Below are positions 43,050-54,562 of a DNA stretch of 64,000 bases, in pieces. Each line of letters opens with the position of its first letter. The stretch's first letter is position 1. Made by a program: the position numbers and the translations under genes. The stretch is from Nitzschia sp. pyKryTriq1 (Eukaryota; Bacillariophyta; Bacillariophyceae; Bacillariales; Bacillariaceae), in the NCBI GenBank assembly GCA_956465555.1, contig OY101116.1:2294001-2358000 (forward strand). The letters are read 5' to 3'. The notes below the pieces were generated by a model. That model made no database searches. It saw only the letters and a list, made by a program, of their open reading frames with translations, and was not told the DNA's origin.

Positions 43050-45598
43050 TTAAGCAGCCTCCTCGGTCGATGGGGCGACAGGAATCTCCTCCTTCGCGAT
43101 CACTTCTTCGTCCGATGGTTCATCGCTTTCGAGCTTCTTGTTGTTTTCAGTCCCCGACAAATCTTCCCCAGCCGCAGCACGAATAGTGTCTTGTTGTAGC
43201 TGTTCAAGAACCTCATCCTTGTGGAATTTCATGTAAGCATACACGAATGGATCCCATGCTCCAGTGGGAGAGATGACAGGTTTGCAGATGAAATAAACAA
43301 ATACCACAATCACAGCAAATCCGAGAAGAATTCCCACGATATTCGGCCAGGCATCATATCCGATTGGAACGGTACCAACGAGGACGGACAGTATGACAGA
43401 CGCAACCACATATGGTGCTTGGGTTCCTACGTGGTTCATCAAACCACATTCAGTCGCCAAGCAAGACAACACCGTAGTATCGGAGATCGGAGACATGTGG
43501 TCACCAGCAACACTTCCCGACAAAACACCAGCCACGGTGGAGTAGAAAATTTGTGGATCGCCCTCTGAAGAAATGTAGGTGGGGACAAGAATGAGTGGGA
43601 ATAAAATACTCATGGTACCCCAAGACGTTCCGGTCTGAAAAACATGAGAAAATTCATTACGTGAGAAAATGAGATATGAGTAGTTGGCATCCCAATCAAC
43701 GATTTCGGCAGTTCAACTTACAGCTAGAGCCATGAACAAAGAAATGAGGAAACTCAAGGTAGGAAGGCTTTCGGGGCTGATCCCGCCAACAATCCAACTG
43801 GCAAAAAGACGATCGCATCCAACGGCATTCATGAGGGCTCCAGAGGCCCAGGCTAGCGTAAGAACGATGGTGGCGGGGAACACGCGTTCCAAACCAATCA
43901 AGAAAGCTCCAGTGGAATCTCTCAACGACATGACGGAGCGAGCCTTTGGAGAAGGATCTTCCAGCTTGGCTTTTTCGGACATATAAAGCTCCTTCATGGC
44001 CTGCATGTCGGGAATAATAATTTTTCCACTTCTCGTAATTTGGACTAAGTAGAAAACCATGGAAATAAGAGCGGTGCCCATGGTAGACCAGAGAAGTGCA
44101 GCGTAGGAATCGGAACGTTCGATCTTATCCATGAAGGTTTGGTCACCAGAACCGTCATCACCAGTTTGAACCAAGCACCAAAAAATCAAGAAAATCTAAA
44201 AAAAAGAATGAACGCAAGTGAGTGCCGCAAAAACGGTGATTTCGAAATTGGCAGGATTCATAGCATAGTCATACGTACCAATATAACAATGGGGATGACC
44301 ATGTTCCAGACGAGAAGTGGTTGATCTTCGCGCGGATGGTTTCCATCGCCCAAACCACCGGCCTGATCGGAGGTACTTCCATCTCCACCGTCCGTGCGCT
44401 TGTACACTTCCGTCTTTCTCTCGGCGATCAACATAGTACCGAAATCACGCTGGGCGTAGATAAGGACCACAATCAACACGAGCATGAAAATTGGGTAATA
44501 TCGGTATTTGATACTTTGAAGGAACACGGCAAACCCTGAGGTTTCGATCCCGATGTCATCGGTTCCCTCCAACAAGATGATTTTGTCTATTTCAGCTTGG
44601 ATCAAACCGATTTCGAAACCGACCCAACTTGACACAGGGGAGATACTAGCGATAGGTGCAGCCGTGGCGTCAACGAAAAAAGCGAGTTTCTCGCGAGAGA
44701 TGCACAAAGAGTCAATCAATGGTCTCATACTTTGACCGGCCAGCAGGGTATTCGCGTAATCGTCGAAGAAAACCACGACACCCACAGCGAAGGCGGCAAC
44801 TTGTCCGGTTCTGGGAGTGTTCGCGTATCTGGAGATGGCCCTTGTGAAGCCAATCATACCTCCACACTTTTCCATCATGGCAACTACACCAGAGAGGAAG
44901 AAAGTGAAAAGATACACGTAGGCATGACCAACATCCGCAACAGCATTCAAGATGTAATTCTCGACGGTGTTCTTGAAGCCCCCATTGATGTCGCCAGAAA
45001 CGATACATGCACCAACAAATATTCCACAGAAAAGAGAGAATTCAACCTGTTGTCACGCACAATTAAGAGTAATCACCATGGTTAGTTTCACATTATGCTA
45101 AGAAAAGCAAGCATGGAGGCACAGAAGACGTACCATGTTGGTCATGATAGCCAGTGCAATAATGACAACAAGAGGAAGAATGGCGACACCGGCACCGTAG
45201 GCTTCGTATTCACCAGATGTGGAGGCTTCGGAGGCGTCAACAGTCAAGACGACCTCGATGGTGTATCGGCCTCCCCCCGCGGTGACGGTGACAGTCCCCA
45301 CGTCGATAGACGTAGGCAACTCGCGGCCGATGCCATCGAGCGTCATATTACCTTTGGCCATGAGAGCACCATCGAGAAATGTCTCATAGAAAATGGCACC
45401 TCCGATTGAGCCGGAGTCGTTTGCAACCCACTCAAGTCCGTCAGCAGTGACGTACACTTCTTCATCGACGAAAAGAGTTTCGAGTCCAGAAATGGATGTT
45501 CTCACATCAGTGAGGACGATGGATCCAGCACCAACGATGTCATAGTCGAAAGCGACCGCCGGAGCGGCAAGAGCGAGAAGAGCCAACTTGGCCAACAT
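43050..45598 (-). CDS. NhaC-type Na+/H+ antiporter family membrane protein
   Basis: Secondary transporter of the NhaC/ArcD-like ion-transporter superfamily. Four exons: 45598-45134, 45046-44279, 44195-43722 and 43634-43050; introns 87, 83 and 87 nt, all phase 0; 763 residues. The first exon encodes a signal peptide (MLAKLALLALAAPAVAF) and an ectodomain of about 110 residues rich in beta strands, then the first membrane helix (LPLVVIIALAIMTNM). The antiporter core follows: VVFFDDYANTLLAGQSMRPL, SPVSSWVGFEIGLIQAEI, and the signature TGTSWGTMSIL with GDHMSPISDTTVLS. The C-terminal tail is acidic. The ectodomain is not part of bacterial NhaC. AVAF-D at the signal-peptide end resembles the plastid motif but is followed by acidic residues, so secretion to a plasma or outer membrane seems more likely (inference). 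Confidence 0.92.
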
Positions 45599-46415
45599 CC
45601 TTCTTTATTCTTTTTTATGAGTTACGACACCCTCCAGGAAAAGTGAAGGATCCTCAAAAGAAAATGTGTCAGTTTTTGAGTTGTCGCCGGCTGTCATATC
45701 GGTACCAGGTACCGGTACCAGGAACTGTACGAGTACTGTGCGAGTACACTGTACGTCGGCGAAGGTCAAAGATCTTTGTACCTCTAATACCACCGGTACT
45801 ACCAGTACCAGTACGAGTACACCGGTACCTCTACCGTTACGACCGTAAAGTTTGCTAGGAAGTGCTGACCTTTTTAGTGGAACTTTGCCTAAAGAACCAG
45901 CCGCTTTTTGTCACATGGAAGTCGTAGCGACATTCATTTTCGCAGGAGTATTATCAAGAACTCGGTTCGTGGAACACACGCTAGCTCGTGGTGCCAGGGA
46001 AAAAGTCGGAATTTGAGTGCTCGCACCAGATTTTCTTGAAGTAAATGTGTCACTACGTCAGATCGACAAAGAAAAAGCAAGAAAAGCAAGGAATAAAGAG
46101 AACGCGTTCGTCGTGTCAGTCAGTCGTCGGTCGTCTGAGTGCTCGCACCAGCCAGGGGCTAGTGTTACAGTAACTAGCCCCTGGCACCAGCAGCCAGTGG
46201 CTACCGGTACGGGCTGCTCAGTCACTAGTGATCAGTCCTGGATCGTTCCAAGCACAATCCCACAGCAAAATTCCCAATGACGACGAGATACGAGATACGA
46301 AATGAACGATGTAAACTCTCTCTTCTCTACACACTTAGACTCATTAACTTTTAACTTTGGTTGGATCTCCAAACCTTCACCCACATAATAATTTCCAACA
46401 AGAAGCTCCTTTATC
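45599..46415. other. Intergenic region with GTAC palindromes and a perfect hairpin
   Basis: 817 nt between divergent starts. GTACCGGTACC-type cluster at 45700-45840, a repeated gtgctcgcaccag (46018 and 46139) and a 13-bp hairpin at 46151-46185. No gene supported. Confidence 0.6.
46151..46185. repeat. Perfect 13-bp stem inverted repeat
   Basis: Arms gccaggggctagt (46151-46163) and its complement (46173-46185), 9-nt loop, about 230 nt upstream of the GNAT gene. The inner arm GGGGCTA is similar in base make-up to the hairpin at 34872. Function unknown. Confidence 0.9.
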
Positions 46416-47927
46416 ATGCCCTACTCGAATGCTGCCGAAACGGGCGACTTTGAGAAATTGCAACTTGCGTTTCGTGAAATTGCATCAACATTTGCTTCGG
46501 TGGACAATATTTTGGAGGCGTTTGGGTTGGCAGACTTGCCATCCGCCCAGCGTTACGGTATCATATTTGGTTGTTTTGTCTTTATTGGTACCGTCACTGC
46601 TGTTTTGGCTTTGTTGACACTGGGTGGGTCTTTCCATCGTATTGCGGAGCAGGAGAAGACGGGCAGTGTCACGATTTCGGATGATTTCAAGGCTCGCATG
46701 GATCGGCCTCTTTTGATGGAGCGCCTCTTGGATTCTAGAGAACGAATGATGCAGCAGAACTATCCGGATCGAGCGCCGCGGAAGGAAGGCTGCACCAACC
46801 TTACAAAAATGTTACTCAATGTCCCCCCTCCACCGAAGGGAAAGTCGGCGAAAGACGATACAACAGGATACATGAAGAATTTTGTTGTGGCGTACCGAAA
46901 GTGTCAAGACCAGCCGGGAGGTACGTGACGACTGGCACCATCTATGTTAGGCTTCGCTCGGCTTGAATGCCGATGCATCTCGTGGAATACATGGACTCAC
47001 AAAACGAAATCATCTCGTCGTGTCCCTGCCCCCACCTCAGGCCCTGTAATCTCTGGACGACCCGAGGCGCGATTTGAGGCGTTTGCGAGAAGTTATGCAG
47101 GTTGCGGAGATCATGTTTCTCTTTCTTACCGTAGATCGTATGCTCGCATGTACGAACAAATTTGCTGCGATAATCACAAAACAGATGACGAGTATGGCGC
47201 CATGTACAAATCGGATCCCGAATTCGTTGTTGGCAAGTTTTGTTGGCTGGAAGGTCTGGATGCCAAGCGTCATTTAGCCAAGGTGCATGCCGCGACATCA
47301 GGAGATATGTACTACCACAAAAAGTCATACAACCCCTCCGAGGTGTGGGGATTCTTGGAGGACGGGCCATTTGAGTCGCCAGAGGCACTGCGAAAATCAT
47401 TTGTCTTTCAACACAAAGAGAACCAAGCCGGCTTTTGTATTGTTCAGAGCGTTACCATGCGCATCCTAGGTGTTATTATGTTGAGCAAAGATGATCCAGA
47501 GAATTTGTCCATTCAGCTGGATCCTCCTATTCTAGGACCTTCGAACTTTGAAGGCAAGGAGCAGTTGGAAGCATGTTTCATGCTCATGGACCGTCTCTTT
47601 GCCAACGGATATCGTCGAATTCAGCTTTCCATAGATGAAAAGGATGGTAAAGCGAGCAAACTTGCGGATCGCTTGGGGTTCACATTTGAGGGCTGCTTGC
47701 TCAAGGATCAGATTGTGAAGGAATCTAGCCGCGATAGCAATGTTTATGGAATGTTGAACAGTGACTGGGACAAGGGCGCCCGAAAGGCACTGATGCGAAA
47801 ATTGTACGGAGCGTCAACCGCTCAATTAGATGAAGCCTATAACAAGAAAGAAGAAGAACACGACGAACAGAACCGAGTTCTTGCAGAGAGAAAGCTGGAG
47901 GAGCAAGCGGCCAAGAAGAAAGTTTAG
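46416..47927 (+). CDS. Membrane-anchored GNAT (RimJ/RimL-like) N-acetyltransferase
   Basis: Exons 46416-46920 and 47041-47927 with a 120-nt intron (GTACGT...CCTCAG), 463 residues; the split Gly codon joins QPGG-PVISGRPEARF. An N-terminal region has one membrane segment (GIIFGCFVFIGTVTAVLALLTLGG, about 48-71), followed by a linker. The C-terminal half (about 300-410) shows a GNAT fold: a first strand FCIVQSVTMRILGVIMLSK, central YRRIQLSIDEKDGKASKLADRLGFTFEGCLLKDQIVK, the beta4-alpha4-beta5 pattern of RimJ/RimL acetyltransferases. The Q/RxxGxG/A acetyl-CoA loop is not clear-cut. A charged helix ends the protein (KKEEEHDEQNRVLAERKLEEQ). The donor is probably acetyl-CoA; the substrate is unknown. 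Confidence 0.85.
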
Positions 47928-48490
47928 GATTTCGGCCGATTTTAAAACACTCCTATATGGTCTGGCGTTGCGTCGACGAACATCAGAGGCAGCCGTTCCA
48001 CCTCGTTGCTAACCTACCCCACGCTTAGAGAACGAAGTAGGGACTACATTTTGGTACAAAGAGCCCCAACCTTTCTCTAAAAAATGATAAATTAATTTAG
48101 GATACAATATATCATTGTGTATAGGTCCTGTGCGTCGGAACGCAAAGGACAAGGGTATGATGTGATGCGAGCGTCAACCACTGGAACTAAAACCGAACAC
48201 AGCCCTGAACGGCAGGACAAAACATTTCTCAAATCGACTCGACAACTCATGCGAACATTACAATTTGACGTCTCGACATCACTGATTTCTGCCTCGTTTG
48301 TCAAGATACACCGTTGACATGAGAGACATCCGACTGAAAACGTGTAAAAGAATAGATAAATAGCTTGAACGTTGAAATTGAGCCACCTCCAAGGTGGACG
48401 AGCAAGATGAAGAATGATCCTTGCGCGATGGCATAAAGCAAGGCGTGAACATTCGGTAAAACAAATCAGGGGCTCGGCGCCACTGGTCTC
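47928..48490. other. Intergenic region, no gene seen
   Basis: 563 nt between convergent genes. AT-rich at 48070-48120; no notable repeat. Confidence 0.5.
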
Positions 48491-50968
48491 CTAACGGAAG
48501 GAGCTGTGTGGGTAGGTGTTCGAGCGCTCTCGGTCTGGCCGATCAGAACCGACACCCGATAATTTTAGGATTGACCCCATGCTGTTGGCCAAGTCTTCAA
48601 TGCCTTGAGCGCCGAACCAGGTCGAGCCACTTGCAACAACAGTTTGATTTGGCTCATCCCATGTGTTTGGAAAGCTTGACTGTCTTGCAATATTGACAGG
48701 GCCGCCTTGAGAAAACGCTGGTACATGGTTTGCACCGACCATCGTCGACGGGATATTGTTGGAGCCGAATCCCGGCGGAGCCGTGATTCCTTCGCTGAAG
48801 GCGTGGCTGTTATGATTAACACTCCCTTCGGCTTCGTGCTGCGAAACACGGAGGAAACTATCAGTCAGTGCGTTTGAAATGCTGTCCGTCAGCCCATCAG
48901 CACGCGGCTGTCCGGTTGAGAATCCACTGAAGCTGTTCGCTCGATCACGGTTAAATTCCAAGGCACCATGTGAACTCAAAGGCAGAGAAGTCACCGATGA
49001 AGTCCGGGTTCTGTTCAAATCAGTTCCTCCTAGTGGGGCCAGGCCTGCGTTTTGACCAAGATAGGAATCATCCAAACCAAGGCCAAGAACTGGAGAGAAA
49101 TTACGAGAAGAAGGCCGCGACTGAAGGGTGCCTCTGCTCGATGAAGAGAAATTATTCGGCATTATCAGTTCGTCACTGGGAAGAATCGGTCGGTCTTCAT
49201 GAATGGAGATGGCCCTGGGCGAATGCGTCATCGCGCGACGGCGGTTGCCACCGATGGTCGCATCAAACAATGAATTCGCATTAGAAGGTGAAGCGTGCGC
49301 AGACGACGAATAAGATATCGTCTCTTCGAATGCTGCTCCTCGCTGTTGTCCATTGAACGGTGTTCCCTGGATGTACATATCCGATTCGCTCGGCTGGGCG
49401 TACCCACTACCAAGACCACCGGAATATGCAGAATCAGATCCATAGTTCTCGGAAACAACGGTGCTGTTGTGAGAAGCCACGCTTATGCTTTCCCATGCGT
49501 CGACTTTCGGTTGCTGAAAAGAAGTACCCGAGTTGTGGAAACCAGCAGGTAGGGGCGAAACTTGGGGCTGGCGACCAAAAGCCGAGTCACGAGACTGTGA
49601 ATTAACTTGAACCATGGAGGGGATCGAGCTCGTGGACCCTGGTCCATGATGAAGCAAGTGGTTGTTATTGTACCCAGAGTCACGGGAGAAAGCACGCTCT
49701 CGTACCTCGGGGACAGAATCGAAGTCCAAAGGCGACAAGCGCCGGCTGTCTATGGAAAGTTCCCGTGGTTCCCCCGACTCAGGAATGTCGGCAGCCTCGG
49801 CCTGGAGGCGTGCCTTTGTCATTTCCTTCAACTCGTGAACCGTTAGTCCATGAGGAAGTTTTTGTTTAGCCTTGCCAGATGAGCGAAGGCTTGCGCCGTC
49901 AGCTCCCGGGACCGGTTGGGCAGCATCAGCAGGAGTGAAATCAGAAGGTGTAAAGTGGGATCTTTGCACATTGTCAATATCCTAGAGATGGGTGTGTCAA
50001 TAGGGGAGAATAGTGCGAATGTTAGATATATGTTGCGTGTGCAATGTTCACAAATCGACTTTTCAATCAACTTACCTGTCGCGGACCAGGTGCATGGGGG
50101 TGAACATCTCGAGGACTTAATTGTCGGTTCTCGGTTTGCTCAAAGGATTGAGCTCTATGGGGGTTTCCATAAACATCATAGCCACTCGCTTGGTTGAACT
50201 CCAGATGAGGATTTCGCATTTGAAAAGGTGGCTGAGGATTGGTAAACCCCACGAGTGGTGTCGGCAGAACACCACGAGTGCTCGCATAAGGATGATGACC
50301 AGGCTGATTCACAAACACAGTTGGTTGAGGATGAGCAAACTGACCGTAGCCAGAAAGCTGGTGTCCGGGAAGAGGCTGCAACGGGCGATCTCTACTTGGT
50401 TCTGCAACATATCCGCTAACACCTCCTTGTTTTTGGTGTTGTTCCTGTGCTAGTCGAAGGGCCGTCTGCTTCTTCAAATCCTAATGAATCGAATCAATGG
50501 CAATCAGTCAAAGGGTGAGTGGGACCAAAATTTCATGCACGCATTAAGGCAAACACAAAACGATCCAGAAGTGCAACAACAACGATGGCTTCTTTCGATT
50601 TTCGAGCGAGGACCAGTCAATCATCATGGTGTCGACGCGGGTAGTGTTGTGTGCTTCAGTTTTGAGTGTGCACCCAACAAACGGTACGAAATTTGTGTCG
50701 CAAGTGACGTGTTACTTAAGGGTCTCCAAGTCTTCCTAACATGCAATATATACAAAGACGAATATTGCATACTCAGTTCCAAAGGTCTTTATTTCATGGC
50801 GACGACGCGAGTACCGATCCGACCGAAATAACCGATGAAATGGACCTTTCTTACCTCCATGGTAATCCCTTTCGGTCGAGAGGATGTGCTCGATGCATCC
50901 TTTCGATGACCATTTCTTTGTCTGTTTGATGTGGGCTGAGGCATTGCCCCGACCCTTGCAAATGGCAT
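48491..50968 (-). CDS. Unrecognised protein with two copies of a G-[IL]-T-x-x-[ED]-LK-x-x-T helix motif
   Basis: Three exons: 50968-50855, 50480-50076 and 49981-48491 (introns 374 and 94 nt, phase 0), 669 residues. The first join creates KGITMEDLKKQTALRLAQEQ; a clearly related segment, HGLTVHELKEMTKARLQAEA, occurs near residue 212. Both are amphipathic helices of about 20 residues, so this is an internal repeat. The rest is low-complexity, rich in Ser, Asn, Gly, Gln and Pro, with repeated RDSxYNN and RTSS patches that could be kinase sites (inference). No membrane segment, no catalytic motif. The family is not known to me; it may be stramenopile-specific. I start at MPFARVG; an open frame continues upstream to 51295 but looks like 5' UTR. 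It is head to head with ClpX (555 nt). Confidence 0.72.
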
Positions 50969-51523
50969 GTTGTTCAGGGCGTTCTCACCCCGTCGGGGCG
51001 GAAAATGGAACAAACGGGGTCGGTCGTTGTTGATACCGGTACGGAGTACGAAGATGCGATGCGATGTGGGCGAGCAGTCGACACGCCCAATCGTGGCAAC
51101 ACCACGAAGATCTCTGAGATCTCGATTTGGAGTGTCCTCGGCGTCGGATTCTTCTTCGGACTTGGCAGGCGCTACGTAGGAATTCGTATGTAGACGGTCT
51201 ACATCGAAAATGCGTAATGAAAAATTTAGCATACTGATAAATGGTTCGCTCATGATGCCGGGACGGGGCGCGTTTTTCTCACCTCGAACAAACACGGACG
51301 CTTTCGTTTCTCGTTTTAGAGATTATTTGATTGGTTGGTTTTTTTATGATCGATGACACACGAAAGGATGACGACAAGCTCTGGCGGAGCTTGAATTCGT
51401 TGTTCTGCCGCGATTTCTCTTTCTAGACTACATACGCAGTTCTGCTTTGTGCCTTGACGCAAAAAAAAGAAGTTTGACTTTTCATCTGACAAGTCCCTGC
51501 CAGGTCTTTTCTTTTGAGTCAAT
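50969..51523. other. Intergenic region, likely bidirectional promoter (unknown/ClpX)
   Basis: 555 nt. An open minus-strand frame covers part of it (to 51295) but carries no domain; it may be a 5' UTR. No specific site recognised. Confidence 0.5.
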
Positions 51524-53980
51524 ATGACCACAACAACGTTAAACATGTTCCGAAGTGCCTCCAGAGGGGCCCGTACTCTCTCGGAGCATCTAGGAAGAAA
51601 GAGGGTGGCAAATCTGCGCTTGAATCATCGAGGTACCGCTTCCGGGACAGCTTCTCGAAGTTTCGGCACTCAACAGAACGATGATGTATTTTCTACCGTG
51701 CCCGGCAAGGCGTCGTTCGCGCAAGAACCCCAGCCTCTTGCTGCAGTCGCCTACGCCTATGATGACGACTTTGAGGATGACACCACGAGCCACGAGGTAC
51801 AGATCGGCAACACTTCGAGTGATCAACACGTCTCGGCTCAGCATGCTGTCAAAAAATATGACGTCACTAGTCGTCGAATCGGCATACCTCTTTCATCGGC
51901 GTCGGATGGGGCCACTGGTCGAGGCCCTTCCTCTTCCACGCCCTACCCTCCTCCTTCGTCGATGATGTCCTCGAAGGCAGGGGCGTCGCGGAAAGTTGGC
52001 GGAGGCGGCGGCGGACGTCATCGCTGCCCCAAATGCGGAACAACTGTGACGTTTCGCTGCGATTACGAGGATAACACGTTTTACTGTGCAAGCTGTTCCG
52101 GCTGGTTTGTTGTCAATCCTAATACCATTCATGCTAATGACGATGGAAAACCTGACGGATCGCCTTATGAGGAGTTCATGGCAAAGAACTTGCCCCGGAA
52201 AGTATCCGATCCCGAAATTCTCATGCGTCATGTAAGTGAAATCAAACCCAAACCCAATGAGAATGGAAAAGCCCCGTTTCAAACCGTCATTATACTCACC
52301 CAAATTGGAATTATAGGTTCCTGAGTACCCCAAGCGGTTTGCTCCTGGTTACTCCGGTCAGGTATCTACGTCTTCGAACCCAGAAGAGCCTGTAGAAGAA
52401 CCTCTTCGCGACATGGGCCCAGGACGGTCACCTCCACCGGTTAAGAGAATGCCAACACCAAGAGAGATCAGACGTGGATTGAACGAGTATGTAATCGGAC
52501 AGAGCAATGTCAAGGTGGCACTTTCGGTAGGTGTTTACAATCACTACAAACGAATCTTTGTCAGCGAAGCCCAGGCAGCAACAGAATCGCGCAAGGCTCG
52601 AGGAGAGACACAGGACGAGTATTTTCCGCTCGCGGGCGATGGAGGGCTATCGGATTTGAATCTGGGTCAGTATGGCAGTAAAACGTCAGAAGGTGCGAGC
52701 GATAACGCCTCGTTCTCTGAGGTCCCTGATGTGAATAGTATTGCCGACGAAGCATTCGGTACGGAAGTAGAAGACTGTGAAATTGACAAGAGTAACATTA
52801 TGTTGCTCGGACCGACCGGATCCGGCAAAACCCATCTGGTAAAGACACTTGCAAGACTTATAGATGTTCCCCTGGTGATTGCTGACGCAACCTGCTTAAC
52901 ACAAGCTGGATACGTCGGGGAAGATGTCGAATCCATTCTTTTCAAGGTAGGCCAATTTTTCCTGGAGTCGCGTTTTTTCTTCGGCCGTGTTTCTTACAAA
53001 ATTCCTTCTATCTTCAGTTGTACCTTGAGAGCGGGCAGGATATTGAAAGGTGTCAACGGGGAATCGTATATATCGATGAGACGGATAAGATTCGAAAATC
53101 GGGTGGGAACGTGAGCATTAGCCGCGATGTCTCTGGGGAGGGTAAGTTCAGTCGAGTTGCCAACCGGTCGAAAGTCACACAACAGTCAGTATGTATGTGT
53201 TCTCACTTTATTGTTCTCCGCTGACTTGAAACAGGAGTACAACATGCGTTGCTTAAGATTGTCGAAGGAAATGTAGTGAATGTACCAAAAGAACCTGGAC
53301 GAAAGAACCCGCGTGGAGACTTTTTGCAGATCGATACTACTAATATTCTTTTCATCTGTGGAGGGGCCTTCGCTGGTCTCGAACGGATTGTCAATCACCG
53401 TACAAATGCGGCATCGATCGGGTTCGGCGCGGAGATGAAGAAAGACATTGATGATTCGGAGATCCAGGGACAGTGCTTCGACAGCGTCATTCCAAAAGAT
53501 TTGGTTGAATTTGGAATGATTCCAGAATTCGTTGGTCGTTTCCCAGTTATTGTCGCTACGAAGGGGCTCGACCTTGAAAACTTGGTTGATATCTTGACGG
53601 TGCCTCGCAACTCCATTATCAAGCAATACAAACGTCTCTTCGCTATTGACGACGTCAAGTTCCATGTAACAGAAGATGGTCTTCGTGAAATCGCGAAGAC
53701 TGCATTCCACCGTGGAACAGGAGCCAGGGGTTTGCGTTCGATTACCGATCAAGTTTTGATGGAAACCCAGTATGTTGTTCCCTCGATGCCAGATGTTCAC
53801 ACTGTATACGTTAACGCGGCCGCTGTTCGCGGAGAGCGAAAACCAATCTTGTTGAAGGATCCTTCCATGACTGTGGAAAAATATGAAGCTTTGGTGCAGG
53901 AAGGAAGCGTCGAAGTTGATGGCGTCGTCCCTGTCTTCATTGATGATGACGAGGATTCTATTCGAGAAGAAGCTGCGTAA
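51524..53980 (+). CDS. CLPX: ClpX ATPase of the ClpXP protease, mitochondrial type
   Basis: AAA+ unfoldase that feeds proteins to ClpP. Four exons: 51524-52231, 52317-52946, 53018-53141 and 53235-53980 (introns 85, 71 and 93 nt), 735 residues. The N-terminus is basic and Ser/Arg-rich ([20 protein letters not shown]), fitting mitochondrial import. A zinc finger with CPKC...CASC spans about residues 170-195. Core motifs: Walker [11 protein letters not shown], pore loop GYVG, Walker [11 protein letters not shown], ClpP-binding IGF loop (ASIGFGAE), IPEFVGRFP and sensor 2 GARGLRS. All key residues are present. The insert before Walker A (about 70 residues, Ser/Asp-rich) is as in other mitochondrial ClpX. 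An in-frame ATG at 51545 is an alternative start. No clpP gene is in the window. Confidence 0.95.
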
Positions 53981-54562
53981 TCAGCCATGTGAGGCTTCGC
54001 TTGGTTTGAGCAATTTTTGAAATCTGCGTACGTACATAAAGCAGGAATAAGTAGGCTAACGCTGCAAAACTATGATTGCCCCGAAAAGGAAAAGAAAAAG
54101 AAAAATTAAAGTAAATTGGAAACGATCGGGTAACATGGCCTTGTGTGGCTATTGGTCCCTGACTCTACTACTCTAGTAGTTAGAGTTACTTCTCTCCACT
54201 CAAACGGTAGCTCCGTGCACCGGTGCATCATCTTCTACTGTACTCGTACGAGTATGATCTCATACCGGTAGCTTTGTCAGATGAAGCGCACTCAGGCATC
54301 GTACTGGTACGGTACCAGTACTCGTACTGCACCGGTAGTTGAATCCCGACCGCGCGTCCGTCGCTCGTCATCGCGCGTCTTGCCCGCCAACCGTCTACCG
54401 CCAAAACCCGAAGATCGCGATCGACGATCGACAAAAAAGGGCCAACGACAAACTACAAACGACAGACGATGAAGATGATGATCGTGAGACAACAATAAGC
54501 TCACTCCTCGTCAAGGAAATAAATCGACTGCCTACAAGTACTTTGTCATTGGATATCCTATC
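53981..54562. other. Intergenic region with GTAC motifs
   Basis: 582 nt between ClpX and MED21, both plus strand. ACCGGTGCA and GTACTCGTACGAGTA / GTACTGGTACGGTACCAGTACTCGTAC clusters at 54215-54335. Also CTCTAGTAG near 54170. No gene supported. Confidence 0.55.

Noticed and set aside
50484-50831. 115-codon plus-strand frame inside an intron of the unknown gene
   Set aside because: Antisense to a 374-nt intron, no recognisable domain, probably chance.
50969-51295. N-terminal extension of the LK-x-x-T motif protein
   Set aside because: Non-ATG start and no conserved content; better read as 5' UTR unless transcripts show otherwise.
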